Shown piece after piece: positions 22,578 to 32,211 of a stretch of DNA of 64,000 bases (position 1 is the stretch's first letter; the number at the start of each line of letters is the position of its first letter). The notes beneath the pieces were generated by a model, which was not told the origin of the DNA, did no database searches, and saw only the letters and a list, made by a program, of their open reading frames with translations. This stretch comes from Antedon mediterranea (lineage: Eukaryota > Echinodermata > Crinoidea > Comatulida > Antedonidae). Where the stretch lies: assembly GCF_964355755.1 (NCBI RefSeq), contig NC_092671.1, positions 33,499,304-33,563,303 on the forward strand, read 5' to 3'. A program made the position numbers and the translations under genes.

Positions 22578-25448
22578 GTGATGGTGGCGCTGCCTCGTTA
22601 GCGACGTGTTTGCCCACACTCTGCATAAATGTTGTCTAAGTCGCTTTTTTGATTGATTTTTGATAATTGTTGATGTTTGACAAACTATATCTGTGACTTG
22701 TGTTTCTCTGTCTTGTGGATTTTTGTGATTTCTAGATGTGTTTAAGTGTAGTATCAAGGAGATTGGTGTACAGTCAGGCCCTAAAATCACTGCAGGTTAG
22801 CCCATTGTCTATCAAGAGGCCCGCTTTCGCGGATGATTTTCCGCGGGAATTGAAACCTGGGAAGCGGGGTAGGAGAGGCGGCGTTCGTCAAAGACTGAAG
22901 CGCAGAACCTTCAATCCACCGCTTCCTTCGATCATAATGTTCAATGCTCAATCTGTCAGGGAGAAGCTGGATGAACTTACGACTAAGGTATCTACCTTGA
23001 ATGACTACAGAGATGTAAGTTTAATGGTTGTTACAGAAACATGGTTCCAACCAAATAAGGACACTCAAAGTTACAGCCATATTGATGGTTTTACATGTGT
23101 ACGAGGAGATAGGACACCAGATGCGCTTAAGGAATGTGGGGGAGGGTGTATGCATTTATATAAATAACCGCTGGTGCTCTAATGTAAGCATTTTCAGACA
23201 ATACTGTTCACCGGATATCGAAGTACTTACGCTCTCTCTTAGGCCTTATTTTCTCCCAAGGGAATTTCCTAAGATTTTTATTACTGCCATATACATTACC
23301 ACCTCAGCAATTGTGAAAAACTCTGATAATTTACATGATCTAATAAGAGACATGGAAAATGACTCACCTCACGCGGTTATAATCATTGCAGGCGATAATC
23401 AGTGCGAACTAAATAAAGCAGTACCACACTACCACCAGTATGTAGACAAACCTACTAGAGGTGAGAACATTCTCGATAAATGCTATGGCAATGTTACTAA
23501 GGCTTATAAATGCATGATAAAACCAGGAATTGGCGCTTCTGACCATAAGTCTGTTCACCTGATGCCTAAATATGTTCAGAGAATAAAGGCAATTAAACCT
23601 ATTATCAGGTCTGTAAAAGAGTGGTCCTACGAAAACATTGAAAAGTTAAAAAGATGCTTTGAATCAACCGACTGGAATATTTTTATGGAAGGTGCTACAA
23701 TTCATGATGCGACAGACGCGATATCCGGATACGTTGATTTTTGTGTTGGAAGTATTAAGGAAAGGAAAATTAAGCTGTTCCCTAATAATAAACCTTGGTT
23801 AAATGGAAATATTAAGAAATTAGTGCAAAGAAAGCAAAAATGTGCTAACCACGATGAAAGGAGAAAAATACAGAAGGAATTAAAAAAAGAAGTAGCTCGC
23901 AGTAAGAAACAGTATGGAAAAAAAGTGGAGGCAAAGTTTAAGTCTGGAAACAGCAAGCAGGTATGGAATAGTATGCTCAACATGACAGGTTATGGAAATA
24001 AGATGCGTAATAATATTAAAGCAGGAAATGGCAAAAATGGCGAGCGAGTTAAACTCTTTCTACACTCGGTTTGACGACAAGGACTTTAGTGCAAAAAGAT
24101 CTCAAACTGTTAACGAGATAGTAGACAACCCTGTGGTGGTTGACACATCTGATGTCAAGTTTATGTTTGGGAAAATTAACATCAAGAAAGCAGTAGGGCC
24201 GGATAAAGTCAGTGGAAAGGTGCTAAAAGAGTGCAATGAGCAACTCTCGCAAGTGTTTTCGTCGTTGTTCACTGCGTACATTTGAAATTCCTAGAATCTG
24301 GAAAAAATCCTTAATTCACCCCCTGTCAAAGAATAATAAACCTGAAGCTCTCAATGACTATAAGCCCATTGCCATAACTGCTGTACCTATGAAATGTTTC
24401 GAAAAATTAATTAAGAATGAGATTTTAAGTAAGACTGAGAGTCTTTTGGATCCCTGTCAATTTGCCTACCGTTCCAAAATGGGTGTAGAAGATGCAGTTA
24501 CAACTTTATTACATAAAATACTTGATCATGTTGACAGGCCAAATTCGTATGCCAGAGTTTTATTCTTAGATTTTTCATCCGCTTTTAATACTTTGCAACC
24601 TCATATTTTAATGGAGAAAATGAATGTCTTGGGTATAAATCCAGCTACTATTTTATGGATCAATGATTTTTTTAAAGATAGGGAACAATCCGTCTGTTTT
24701 AATGATAATATTTCAGAAAAACTTATGTGCAATACTGGTGCACCACATGGTTGTGTTTTATCTCATATTTAATTTTTTTTATATACTAATGATTTTAAAT
24801 GTTCAAATGATCTAGTTTTAACCAAATGCTTTACTGTGAAATACGCTGATGACACCGGTCTAGTTGGTCTGATAAAACATGATGACCCTAAGTCATATTT
24901 TGATAATCTCAGTTATTTTTCTACTTGGTGTTCTAATAACTATCTAAAATTAAAGAAATGATCATTGATTTTAGAAAAGGTACGGTAACAAAACACATGA
25001 TAAGCTATGTATATTAAACGATGAAGTGGAAGTTGGGAGTAACTTTAAGTGTGTAGGCACAGTAATCGATGATAAACTTAATTGGAAGGAAAACACTAAG
25101 TTAGTTACCACAAATTGTTATAAACGACTGTACTTTTTGAGAAGATTGAAGAAATTTAATGTGTTCAATAGGATCTTGACTTTATTTTATGAATCTATTA
25201 TTATATCTGTTTTAACTTTTAATGCCATAGTTTGGTTCAACAATTTAAACCAGCAATGCATGAAAAAAGTACAAAGAATAAGTAAATCTGCCAAAAAGAT
25301 AATAGGAAACGATATTAAGAAATCAGATGAAGTTGTTAACAACGCACTTACAAATAAACTTAAAGTTATTATGTCAGATGTTAGCCACCCCCTTAACCAG
25401 TACATTACGTTAAGCCGGTTTGGGCGCATTACATATCCTCGCTGGAAC

Positions 25449-25567
25449 ATATACGGCTTTACCACGTTGAAATACCGGTTCTCGTCAGATCACCGAAGTT
25501 AAGCGACGTTGGGCCTGGTTAGAGCTTGGATGGGAGACCATCTGGGAATAACGGGTGCTGTATACGG
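25449..25567 (+). rRNA. 5S rRNA-like SINE head (not a functional 5S gene)
   Basis: ACCACGTTGAAATACCGGTT, CAGATCACCGAAGTTAAGCG, GTTAGAGCTTGGATGGGAGA and TGGGAATAACGGGTGCTGTA follow the eukaryotic 5S rRNA order, including the internal pol III promoter region. It lacks a terminator after the 5S end and continues into a SINE body, so it is a retroposed promoter head. Confidence 0.8.
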
Positions 25568-25800
25568 AGCTTGGGTCCCGTTAGGCATTTGAAATCAGCA
25601 CTGCTGACTCTTATGGCAGCCCCTGCATCTAGTATCTGCCTCAGACCTCTGGTCAAGGTGGCACTGGACGAGAGAAGCCCTTGATCAATGTTAGGACCAA
25701 TCAAGGTGCTTTAAACAGTCCTGGCTTTGTTTATATCAAACCTGTTAGTGGCGGTAATTATCGCTGTTGGTTTCGATTAAATAAAATAAATAAAAAATAA
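25449..25800 (+). mobile_element. 5S rRNA-derived SINE
   Basis: The first about 119 bp are a 5S rRNA-like head. The body then ends in CCTGTTAGTGGCGGT, ATCGCTGTTGGTT and an A-rich AATAAAATAAATAAAA tail. It interrupts the Rex1-like LINE coding region between a GRITYPRW segment and an RSFLPSAMRYFN segment that belong together. Possible target duplications are CTGGAAC at 25442-25448 and CTGAAC at 25801-25806. The 3' end matches the 3' end of the LINE at 33330-35785 and 47675-50130, the expected mark of a SINE mobilised by that LINE. Confidence 0.8.
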
Positions 25801-26097
25801 CTGAACGCCCACGTAGATCCTTTCTCCCATCTGCTATGAGGTATTTTAATTTAAGGTGGAAACGATAACTGCAATAAGTATCTTAAATCTGTATGTTTAA
25901 CTCAATTTGTACTTTTTGTGTCCTCTTTTAACTTTTTTATATAACATCTTGTTCTCTGTTTTATGTGATTTTATTCTTTTTTACTGTTTGTGCGACAATG
26001 TTTTTAGACAATTTAATGTGTGTACTTTCAGTCAAAGTTTCAAGCCATTTATGAGTTTGACAATAAAGTTTATTGAATTGAATTGAATTGAATTGAG

Positions 26098-27056
26098 AGA
26101 GATATATTCTTCCAACGATAGATGATATAACACAAAAGTTGGCGGGCACCACAGTATTCTCAGCGTTAGATGCAACTAGTGGCTATTATCAGGTTCCGTT
26201 ATGCAAAGAGAGTTCAAAACTCACAACGTTCATAACACCAATGGGACGATATCTTTTTAGACGACTGCCCTTTGGCATAACAAGTGCTAGCGAAATATTT
26301 CAAAGAAAGATACAGGATGCTACAGAACGTCGAAGGCATTGTTGTAGTGCAAGATGACATATTTATATCTGGACGCACAATGACTGAACACGACAAAAGG
26401 TTACAGCAAGTTTACAAATGAGTTAATGAGGCTGGGCTTAAATTAAATAAAACCAAGTGCCAAATCCGACAAAAAGAACTTATATACATGGGTGAGAAAT
26501 TCACCGCAGCAGGCACAAGCGTAGAGCCAAACAAGACAACAGCTATCTGCACACCAACAACCAACAAATGTCAGCGAACTGATAGGTATACTTGGTATGG
26601 TTAACTACGTGGGTCGCTACATTCCTAATCTATCTGACGTAGCCAGACCTATGACAGAATTGTTAAAAGACTCAAACGCATGGACATGAGGTCAAGTACA
26701 GGATTTACACAAATCAAGAAACTGATGACAGAACCGACAGACACTAACGTATTATGACTCAACTAAACCAATCACCGTGTAAGCAGATGCTAACAGCTTC
26801 GGACTGGGAGCAGTCTTAGTGCAAGAAGAGGAAACAAATTAAAAGTGATAGCACATGCATCTCGCACATTGACTGAGGATGAACGCAGATACGCTCAAAT
26901 AGAAAAGGAACTATTAGCATCAGTATGGGCTAGTGAACGATTTCATCGGTATCTCTGTGGACTAGACAAATATGAGCTACTTACCGACCACAAACCACTA
27001 GTCCCACTCATCAACAGTACTGATCTTGATAAAATTCCCATAAGATGTCAATGACT
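26098..27056 (+). pseudogene. Mag-like reverse transcriptase (remainder) and RNase H
   Basis: The reverse transcriptase resumes with LPTIDDIT, ALDATSGYYQVPL and RLPFGITSASEIFQRK. A frameshift near 26325 follows, and the catalytic box reads VVVQDD instead of the usual YxDD. RNase H begins after further stops near 26700-26780 and includes YAQIEKELLASVWA and LLTDHKPLVPL. The catalytic box change and multiple stops mean it is inactive. Confidence 0.7.
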
Positions 27057-27060
27057 AATC

Positions 27061-28549
27061 ATGAGGCTAATGAGATACAACCCCAAAGCAAAACACGTAC
27101 CTTGGAAGGATATGGTTATTGCAGACACGTTGTCCAGAAGCCCTATAAACACAAATGAATCAAACACAGAGCAAGCTGTAGCACACTATCTAGAGTCAAT
27201 AACAAACACCTGGTCAGTCTCTCCATCAAGACTTAAGCGGATAAAGGAAGCAACTAAACGTGAATGCCAAACGCTCATGAAAGACATATTAGAAGGATGG
27301 CCAAAGCATTTCAGTGACCTTCCTGATAGCATAAAACCATTGTATAGTTTAGGAAGTCACTTCTCTACTGATGATGGAATTATAACCGTTCATGATAAGA
27401 TATACATCTCCACTGTTATGATAAGGGAAGTTTTACAGAGAATTCATGAGGGACACCAAGGTGTTAAAAAATGTAGAGAGTGGGCAAAATCATGTGTTTG
27501 GTGGAATGGCCTCAGCAAGGACATAGCTAACTTTTTTGAAAAATGTAGTCACTGTCAACTCTACGAGAGAACACAGAAGAAAGAGCCAATAATAACAACA
27601 CCACTACCGGACCGACCCTGGCAACGAATAGCTACCGACCTATGTGAGTTCCAAAACAACCACTACCTTATAATATCCGATTACTTTTCAAGATATATTG
27701 AAATCACAAACCTTAAAAAAGACACAACAAGCATGAGAGAAGTAGAAGCGATTAAAACTGTTTGCGCTAAATTAAGATAAGATAACTTTTATTGATCCTC
27801 AAAAAGGAAATTCATTGCTCGTCATAATAACAAAGAAAACACTAGATGGGGAATCCATGAAACGGTCATCTCCGGACAATGGACCCCAGTTCACTTCATG
27901 TCAGTTTAAACTATTTGCAGAATAATTTGGGTTTCACCATGTAACAACCAGCCCACACTTCGCACAAGCAAATGGTAGAGCAGAGCGTGCAGTCCAAACA
28001 GCGAAAACTATGCTAAGACAAACAGACCCAACGTTGACACTTATGATATATCGATCAACGCCCATCGAAGCAACAGGCTATAGCCCTGCACAATTGATAA
28101 TGGGACGCCAACCAAAGACGACACTACCAATACATGTAAAGAAGCTTCAACCAGAATTGCCTAGCATAAACAAATTAAAAGAAAAAGATAGAGAAACGTT
28201 ACGAGCACTTTTACAACAAACGATACGGTGCCAAATCACTACCAGAATTGAAACCAAGTGACGTTGTACGTGTTAAGACATGCCACGATGAAATTTGGTC
28301 GAGTCCAGTAAATGTTGTAAGTGAAACAGATCAGCCAATATCCTACATTGTCCAGACCGCAAGCGGACAACTAAGGAGAAATCGTCAAAACTTACAGCAA
28401 AACACAGGTCACACTGACACTGAACAATATCAAAACCGTATTCCAGAAACCAACAATACTACAACCGACGTAGCATCACCACGACCAAACCAGAGCTACA
28501 GAACTCCCGCTAGACGACGAGTGAAGTCAGTCAACAAACTTGACTTGTG
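27061..28549 (+). pseudogene. Mag-like integrase
   Basis: It contains a zinc-binding H..H..C..C region (HEGHQGV up to CSHCQLYE). The core follows, with a first aspartate in RIATDLCEF, a second in SPDNGPQF (about 27874) and the glutamate in GRAERAVQ (about 27971). A 60-bp LINE tail at 27773-27832 and a stop at 27922 interrupt it. The C-terminal segment runs in two frames to 28549. Inactive. Confidence 0.7.
27773..27832 (-). mobile_element. Very short LINE 3' end inserted in the integrase
   Basis: On the minus strand: AATTTCCTTTTTGAGGATCA, then ATAAAAGTTATCTTATCTTA. This is a 3' end with a (TTATC)n tail of the kind seen in several LINE families. It falls where the integrase reading frame breaks. 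An extreme 5' truncation. Confidence 0.6.
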
Positions 28550-28837
28550 AACTTTTACACACAAAATATGTTGTGCAACGTTGTGCACCTTAATCGTTTA
28601 AGATGGAACTTGTTATTTTGAACTTTCGGACATTGTTTATTTGTTAATGTTTCTGTGGCTCATGATTAATGACAATGCTATTGTTTCGATAAATAAGACC
28701 AACAATACAGTATCAATACTTTAATGCATTTATTACTAATTAGCATAATAATATAGCACAACCACTGACTTAATAATATTTAATGATTTATTCTATAATT
28801 AATAATATTCTGTTCTTTGAACTCAAAGTAAGGAAGA

Positions 28838-28989
28838 TGTCATGATAATGTATTACCGATACACCGCCATCTATGTCTCATAATGATACACAAATAAAAG
28901 TACACGGATGTAACATGGCCGACTAGAAACGAACCACGTTGTTGTGTTTGCTTATCGTAAATTGCCTCCTACCCCCCACCCATATGACA
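28838..28989 (+). repeat. 3' LTR of the Mag-like element
   Basis: 152 bp, starting TGTCAT and ending ATGACA, so the ends are a 6-bp inverted repeat. It is preceded by a purine tract AAAGTAAGGAAGA. It contains AATAAAAG and shares its last roughly 45 bp with the 5' remnant. Confidence 0.8.
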
Positions 28990-29379
28990 GCTAATATTTA
29001 AAGAACATTTTAACAATTTTGTCCAGAAAATAAATAAAATAAATAACCTGTCCTCCAAAAATATGCTCACCGCGTTATGTTATTTCTGTTAGTTATGATT
29101 TCAATTCAATTCAAACTAACATTTATTTAATTGAAAAGGCGCAGCGTTGTTTGTCATCGGTTTAGCGTACAACGTTAGGTGCAAGGTTACAATACAAACC
29201 ACAAAGAAAAATGGTGTTCAGACCCATAGCGTACCATTATCGTTACAACTATATTTAATAATACTTTTGGACCAAATATCATTCACCACCTTTTGTTTGG
29301 TCGATATCTACTCCTTGAAGTATTTGATAAACGGTTTTGCAAATGTCTATGTCCCTATATAATTATTATGGGTTTGATG
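28990..29379. other. Right arm of the split inverted-repeat element and start of unit 2
   Basis: Right arm at about 29065-29165 (GCGTTATGTTATTTCTGTTAG to TTGTTTGTCATCGG). From about 29165 the sequence is paralogous to 10430 onward (ACGTTA...GCAAGGTTACAATACAAACC). No gene. Confidence 0.5.
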
Positions 29380-29665
29380 TTATCTGTACCATACTAATTG
29401 TATCCTTAGGCAAGATGCTTTACTCCCATTGCCTCGTCCTTCGGATGGGATGTAAAGCCGTTGGTCCCGTGTACTTAACAGTGCACGTTAAAGAACTTGG
29501 TACACTATTCGAAATGAGTAGGGGATCGTCTCCCGGTGTGCTGATCTGGTAGGGGCTGCACTGCTTGCTGCCGTGGGTCCGTAGAGGGCCTAATCCGAAT
29601 TTTCTCAGTTTCCAGTTAAGCTTGAGGACTAAGATAAATACCTTTACCTTTACCTTTAACTTAAG
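29380..29665 (+). mobile_element. SINE-like element with (CTTTAC)n tail
   Basis: It contains TTAGGCAAGATGCTTTACTC, CCATTGCCTC, GGATGGGATGTAAAGCCG and AAAGAACTTGGTACACT, then a TACCTTTACCTTTACC tail. The core is reminiscent of SINEs widespread in marine invertebrates, from memory. It is inserted relative to copy 1, where GGTACAACTTAAGTGCGCC is uninterrupted. Confidence 0.5.
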
Positions 29666-29689
29666 TGCGCCATTTAGGTTGTTTCTAGT

Positions 29690-29790
29690 TGCATATTCAT
29701 GTGCTCCTACCCACGTTTTTCATCTTTATTTCTACAGTATAGGCCTAGATCTCAGCTCTAAAACATTTCAACAAAATTACCTCGGAAAAA
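29690..29790 (-). pseudogene. Degraded 9-nt and 15-nt micro-exons of copy 2
   Basis: The sequence is paralogous to 10560-10645. The 15-nt exon has lost its acceptor AG (TTTTACAACATTTTTCCGAG), and the 9-nt exon and its donor are replaced by unrelated sequence. Copy 2 therefore cannot use these exons. Confidence 0.5.
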
Positions 29791-29881
29791 TGTTGTAAAA
29801 GTATAAATTTCTGTTTATGTTTTATTTTGTAGTAAAAACACATTTTCCCAGCCCCTTGTGTTGTTACGAAAATAAGTGGTA

Positions 29882-30513
29882 ACGGGACGATTCGGCCCTG
29901 AGACGATTCGGTCCGGGACGATTCGGCCCACTTTTGGTGGGACGATTCGGCCCACTTTTGGTGGGACGATTCGGCCCACTTTTGGTGGGACGATTCGGCC
30001 CACTTTTGGTGGGACGATTCGGCCCACTTTGAGACCCGAAACGTCTCACTTCAGACCAAATTCATATTCATTTTTTTATTTATCAAGTTTTTAAAGGGGT
30101 TTAACAATCCGTATTTTATTGATATTGACAATGTTGATATAATATATAAAATAAATTACTAAAAAAACGTAATATTATATTCAATTTAGTACTTCGAAAA
30201 CTTTTTTTTTCGTGCATTCGTCAAGCGGTCAACAGAGGGCGTAACTTTTTACATAGTTCGCGTGACTACAAAATGTTCATTTTCGACAATATTTTCAAAC
30301 TGTTTGCTTTATTGCATCTTTATCCCTAGTAGTACTAACCCATAGTCTCTCTGAAAATAAATTTTGGGGGAAAAACCTTATTTTATGCTAATAAAATGCA
30401 TATCAAAGCCGATAAATGTATGTGTGCCGAATCGTCTCAGGGCAGAATCGTCCCTAGCCGAAAAGTCCAGGGCCGGGCCGGGCCGAATCGTCTCCGGGCC
30501 GAATCGTCCTGAA
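29882..30513. mobile_element. Inverted-repeat element with amplified GGACGATTCGGCCC ends
   Basis: The left end carries GGACGATTCGGCC motifs, including a 24-bp unit (GGGACGATTCGGCCCAC, then TTTTGGT) repeated about five times up to 30035. The right end (about 30426-30513) carries the same motif inverted (GGGCCGAATCGTCC). The interior is AT-rich with no gene. Copy 1 is uninterrupted here (TTACGAAAATAAGCAGG). Open frames across the array are products of the repeat. Confidence 0.7.
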
Positions 30514-32190
30514 GGCAAGATCCTATTTTATATACAGTAACCTACTGTATATAGGTGGTTGTGTTAACATGAAGAAAAAAATGGATTAGATTACATTTGT
30601 GGAATCACTTGATGATTTTTATTCTGACATGGAAAGCGCAAGTTAGGCCCTGTTGTAAACATACAATCTTCAATCAGTTTCGTACGTCAGGAAACTATTT
30701 TTAAATATTTTGAAAAGTTTGAATCTTAACTTAAAGACACCTTTCCTACAATTTGTGACGTTTTGTAAGAATAATACATATATATTACTTTAAAAACACT
30801 AAACCATTGATTGACCTCTCGTGAACGGTCTTTAGGCCTAGCCTAGGTAGGCTTGGTTTTGTAGGCCTAGCTGGTAAACATCGGTAACGTACGAACATCG
30901 TACGCTGGCTATATAACTAGCCTGGCGTTGTATAGTTGCTGCATTAATTATCTTTCTATTGCCAGACTCCGTTGATACAAATTGGGGAAAAAACGGTATT
31001 TTCGCTGGAAAGTTAGGAGTCTTCCATTTGTTTTGGCCTCACGATCTATCGAAAAGTGGGTGAATTACAAAAGAAAAACAAAAATATCAATCCGCACGCA
31101 ATTCATTTTGGGATTTATAGCGGGCCGCTATAATTATTAGATTCAACTTATTTTTCACATTTTTTACCATTTAAAGACGAAAAAAGTTTTCGCAATAGGA
31201 CCATATAGTATTATTTTTACATTAAATATACTGTAGTTTGTGATCTTAGGCCTAAATTAGATCTAAAAAACGTAGGGAATGTGTCTTTAACTTTATTCTC
31301 ATTATTCTTCCTTATTTATAAAAACCGCCTAAGATAATCACATCATTTGATCATATCTTCTTGAATTAAAGAATGTAGAATGTAGAAATGACTAGGCTAA
31401 TGATCTCGTTATCCGAACATCATAAAGCTTTTAGACGAAAGAGATCCAAGATATTGTCATCATTCTCTTCTAAAGGTAGACATGACGTCATTCGTCTCTT
31501 CTAAATCCTGTAGATATGATGATTAATAATTTAATTCATTCTCTTCTAAAGCCTGAATCCAACTAGAACGCAATGCAAGAAACAAGTCGTAACGCAAACG
31601 ACTATTCCAATAAAAAGCGTTGGAGTATTATGTCCTTGCGTTTAGTAGGAAACACATCGATGCGTCTGGATTATTAGTACATTATGTATTTTCGAAAACA
31701 TTTTCTACAGACATCACCTAGAATTTTGTTTCAGTAATAAATTGGAAAATAATATAATAATAATACGCTAAATATCACGGCCAACATGTCGCATTGTGTG
31801 AGTTTCAATACAAAATACAAACGATTAAAATTACGTATCAACCATAGGTATTTTATTTAATAAAGTACCAATAAAGGCTAACCAAGCAAATTTAAAAGCA
31901 AAACATGAATACAATAGGACTAACACATTTAGTAGATCTAGACAAGTCACGTGTGTACATCACAGCATTCACACGTTCGATTTTCCATGACACACCCAAC
32001 TAAAAAAAGAAAAGAAACAATTTCACTCATTTTTATTGTAAATAATGTTATGTATAGTAATGTTATTAGGTATGTGACCTGCACTGTAAGGTCAAATGTC
32101 AGATAACAGTGAACTACAATTGATGTAGGTGCGTTATGGTACGGTATCGTTATCTGTCTTAAAACGATGAAAAATGAATCATATAACATT
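30514..32190. other. 3' flank of micro-exon gene copy 2
   Basis: Paralogous to about 10790-11920, with insertions such as about 30735-31290. Possible terminal exons of the gene may lie here, but none could be framed. Confidence 0.4.
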
Positions 32191-32211
32191 TTTTGGGTAC
32201 AATGTACTCAC

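Larger units (their letters stand above)
22577..26097 (+). mobile_element. Rex1-like LINE inserted in the gypsy reverse transcriptase
   Basis: Non-LTR element with an apurinic-type endonuclease followed by reverse transcriptase, ending in a (TTGAA)n tail at about 26073-26097. The endonuclease start is at about 22910-23060 (IIMFNAQSVREKLDEL, then TETW), and its C-terminal SDHKS is at about 23540. Reverse transcriptase motifs are CQFAYRSKMGVEDAV, FLDFSSAFNT, GAPHGCVLS and YADDTGLVG, up to about 24870. Frameshifts and stops at about 23100, 24050, 24280 and 24770 disable it. Wording matches the Rex1/Babar branch of the CR1/Jockey group. A related 3' fragment lies at 41683-42214. It is split by the 5S-derived SINE at 25449. 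Confidence 0.75.
21148..28989 (+). mobile_element. Mag-like Ty3/gypsy retrotransposon, degenerate and nested
   Basis: Domain order is gag, protease, reverse transcriptase, RNase H, integrase, between a truncated 5' LTR remnant and a complete 152-bp 3' LTR. The gag matrix-like segment, two zinc knuckles and the integrase wording resemble Mag-clade gypsy elements. A 3.5-kb Rex1-like LINE splits the reverse transcriptase at about 22577-26097, and a 60-bp LINE tail splits the integrase at about 27773-27832. Several stops and frameshifts show that it is dead. Confidence 0.8.

Noticed and set aside
25449-25567. Functional 5S rRNA gene
   Set aside because: It continues into a SINE body and A-rich tail, sits inside a LINE and has no terminator, so it is a retroposed head.
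29882-30035. CRISPR-like array
   Set aside because: The units are directly adjacent with no spacers, and the genome is eukaryotic.
29815-30094. Open frames on both strands with repeating IVPPKVGR or PTFGGTIR units
   Set aside because: They are translations of the 24-bp minisatellite and have no supporting features.
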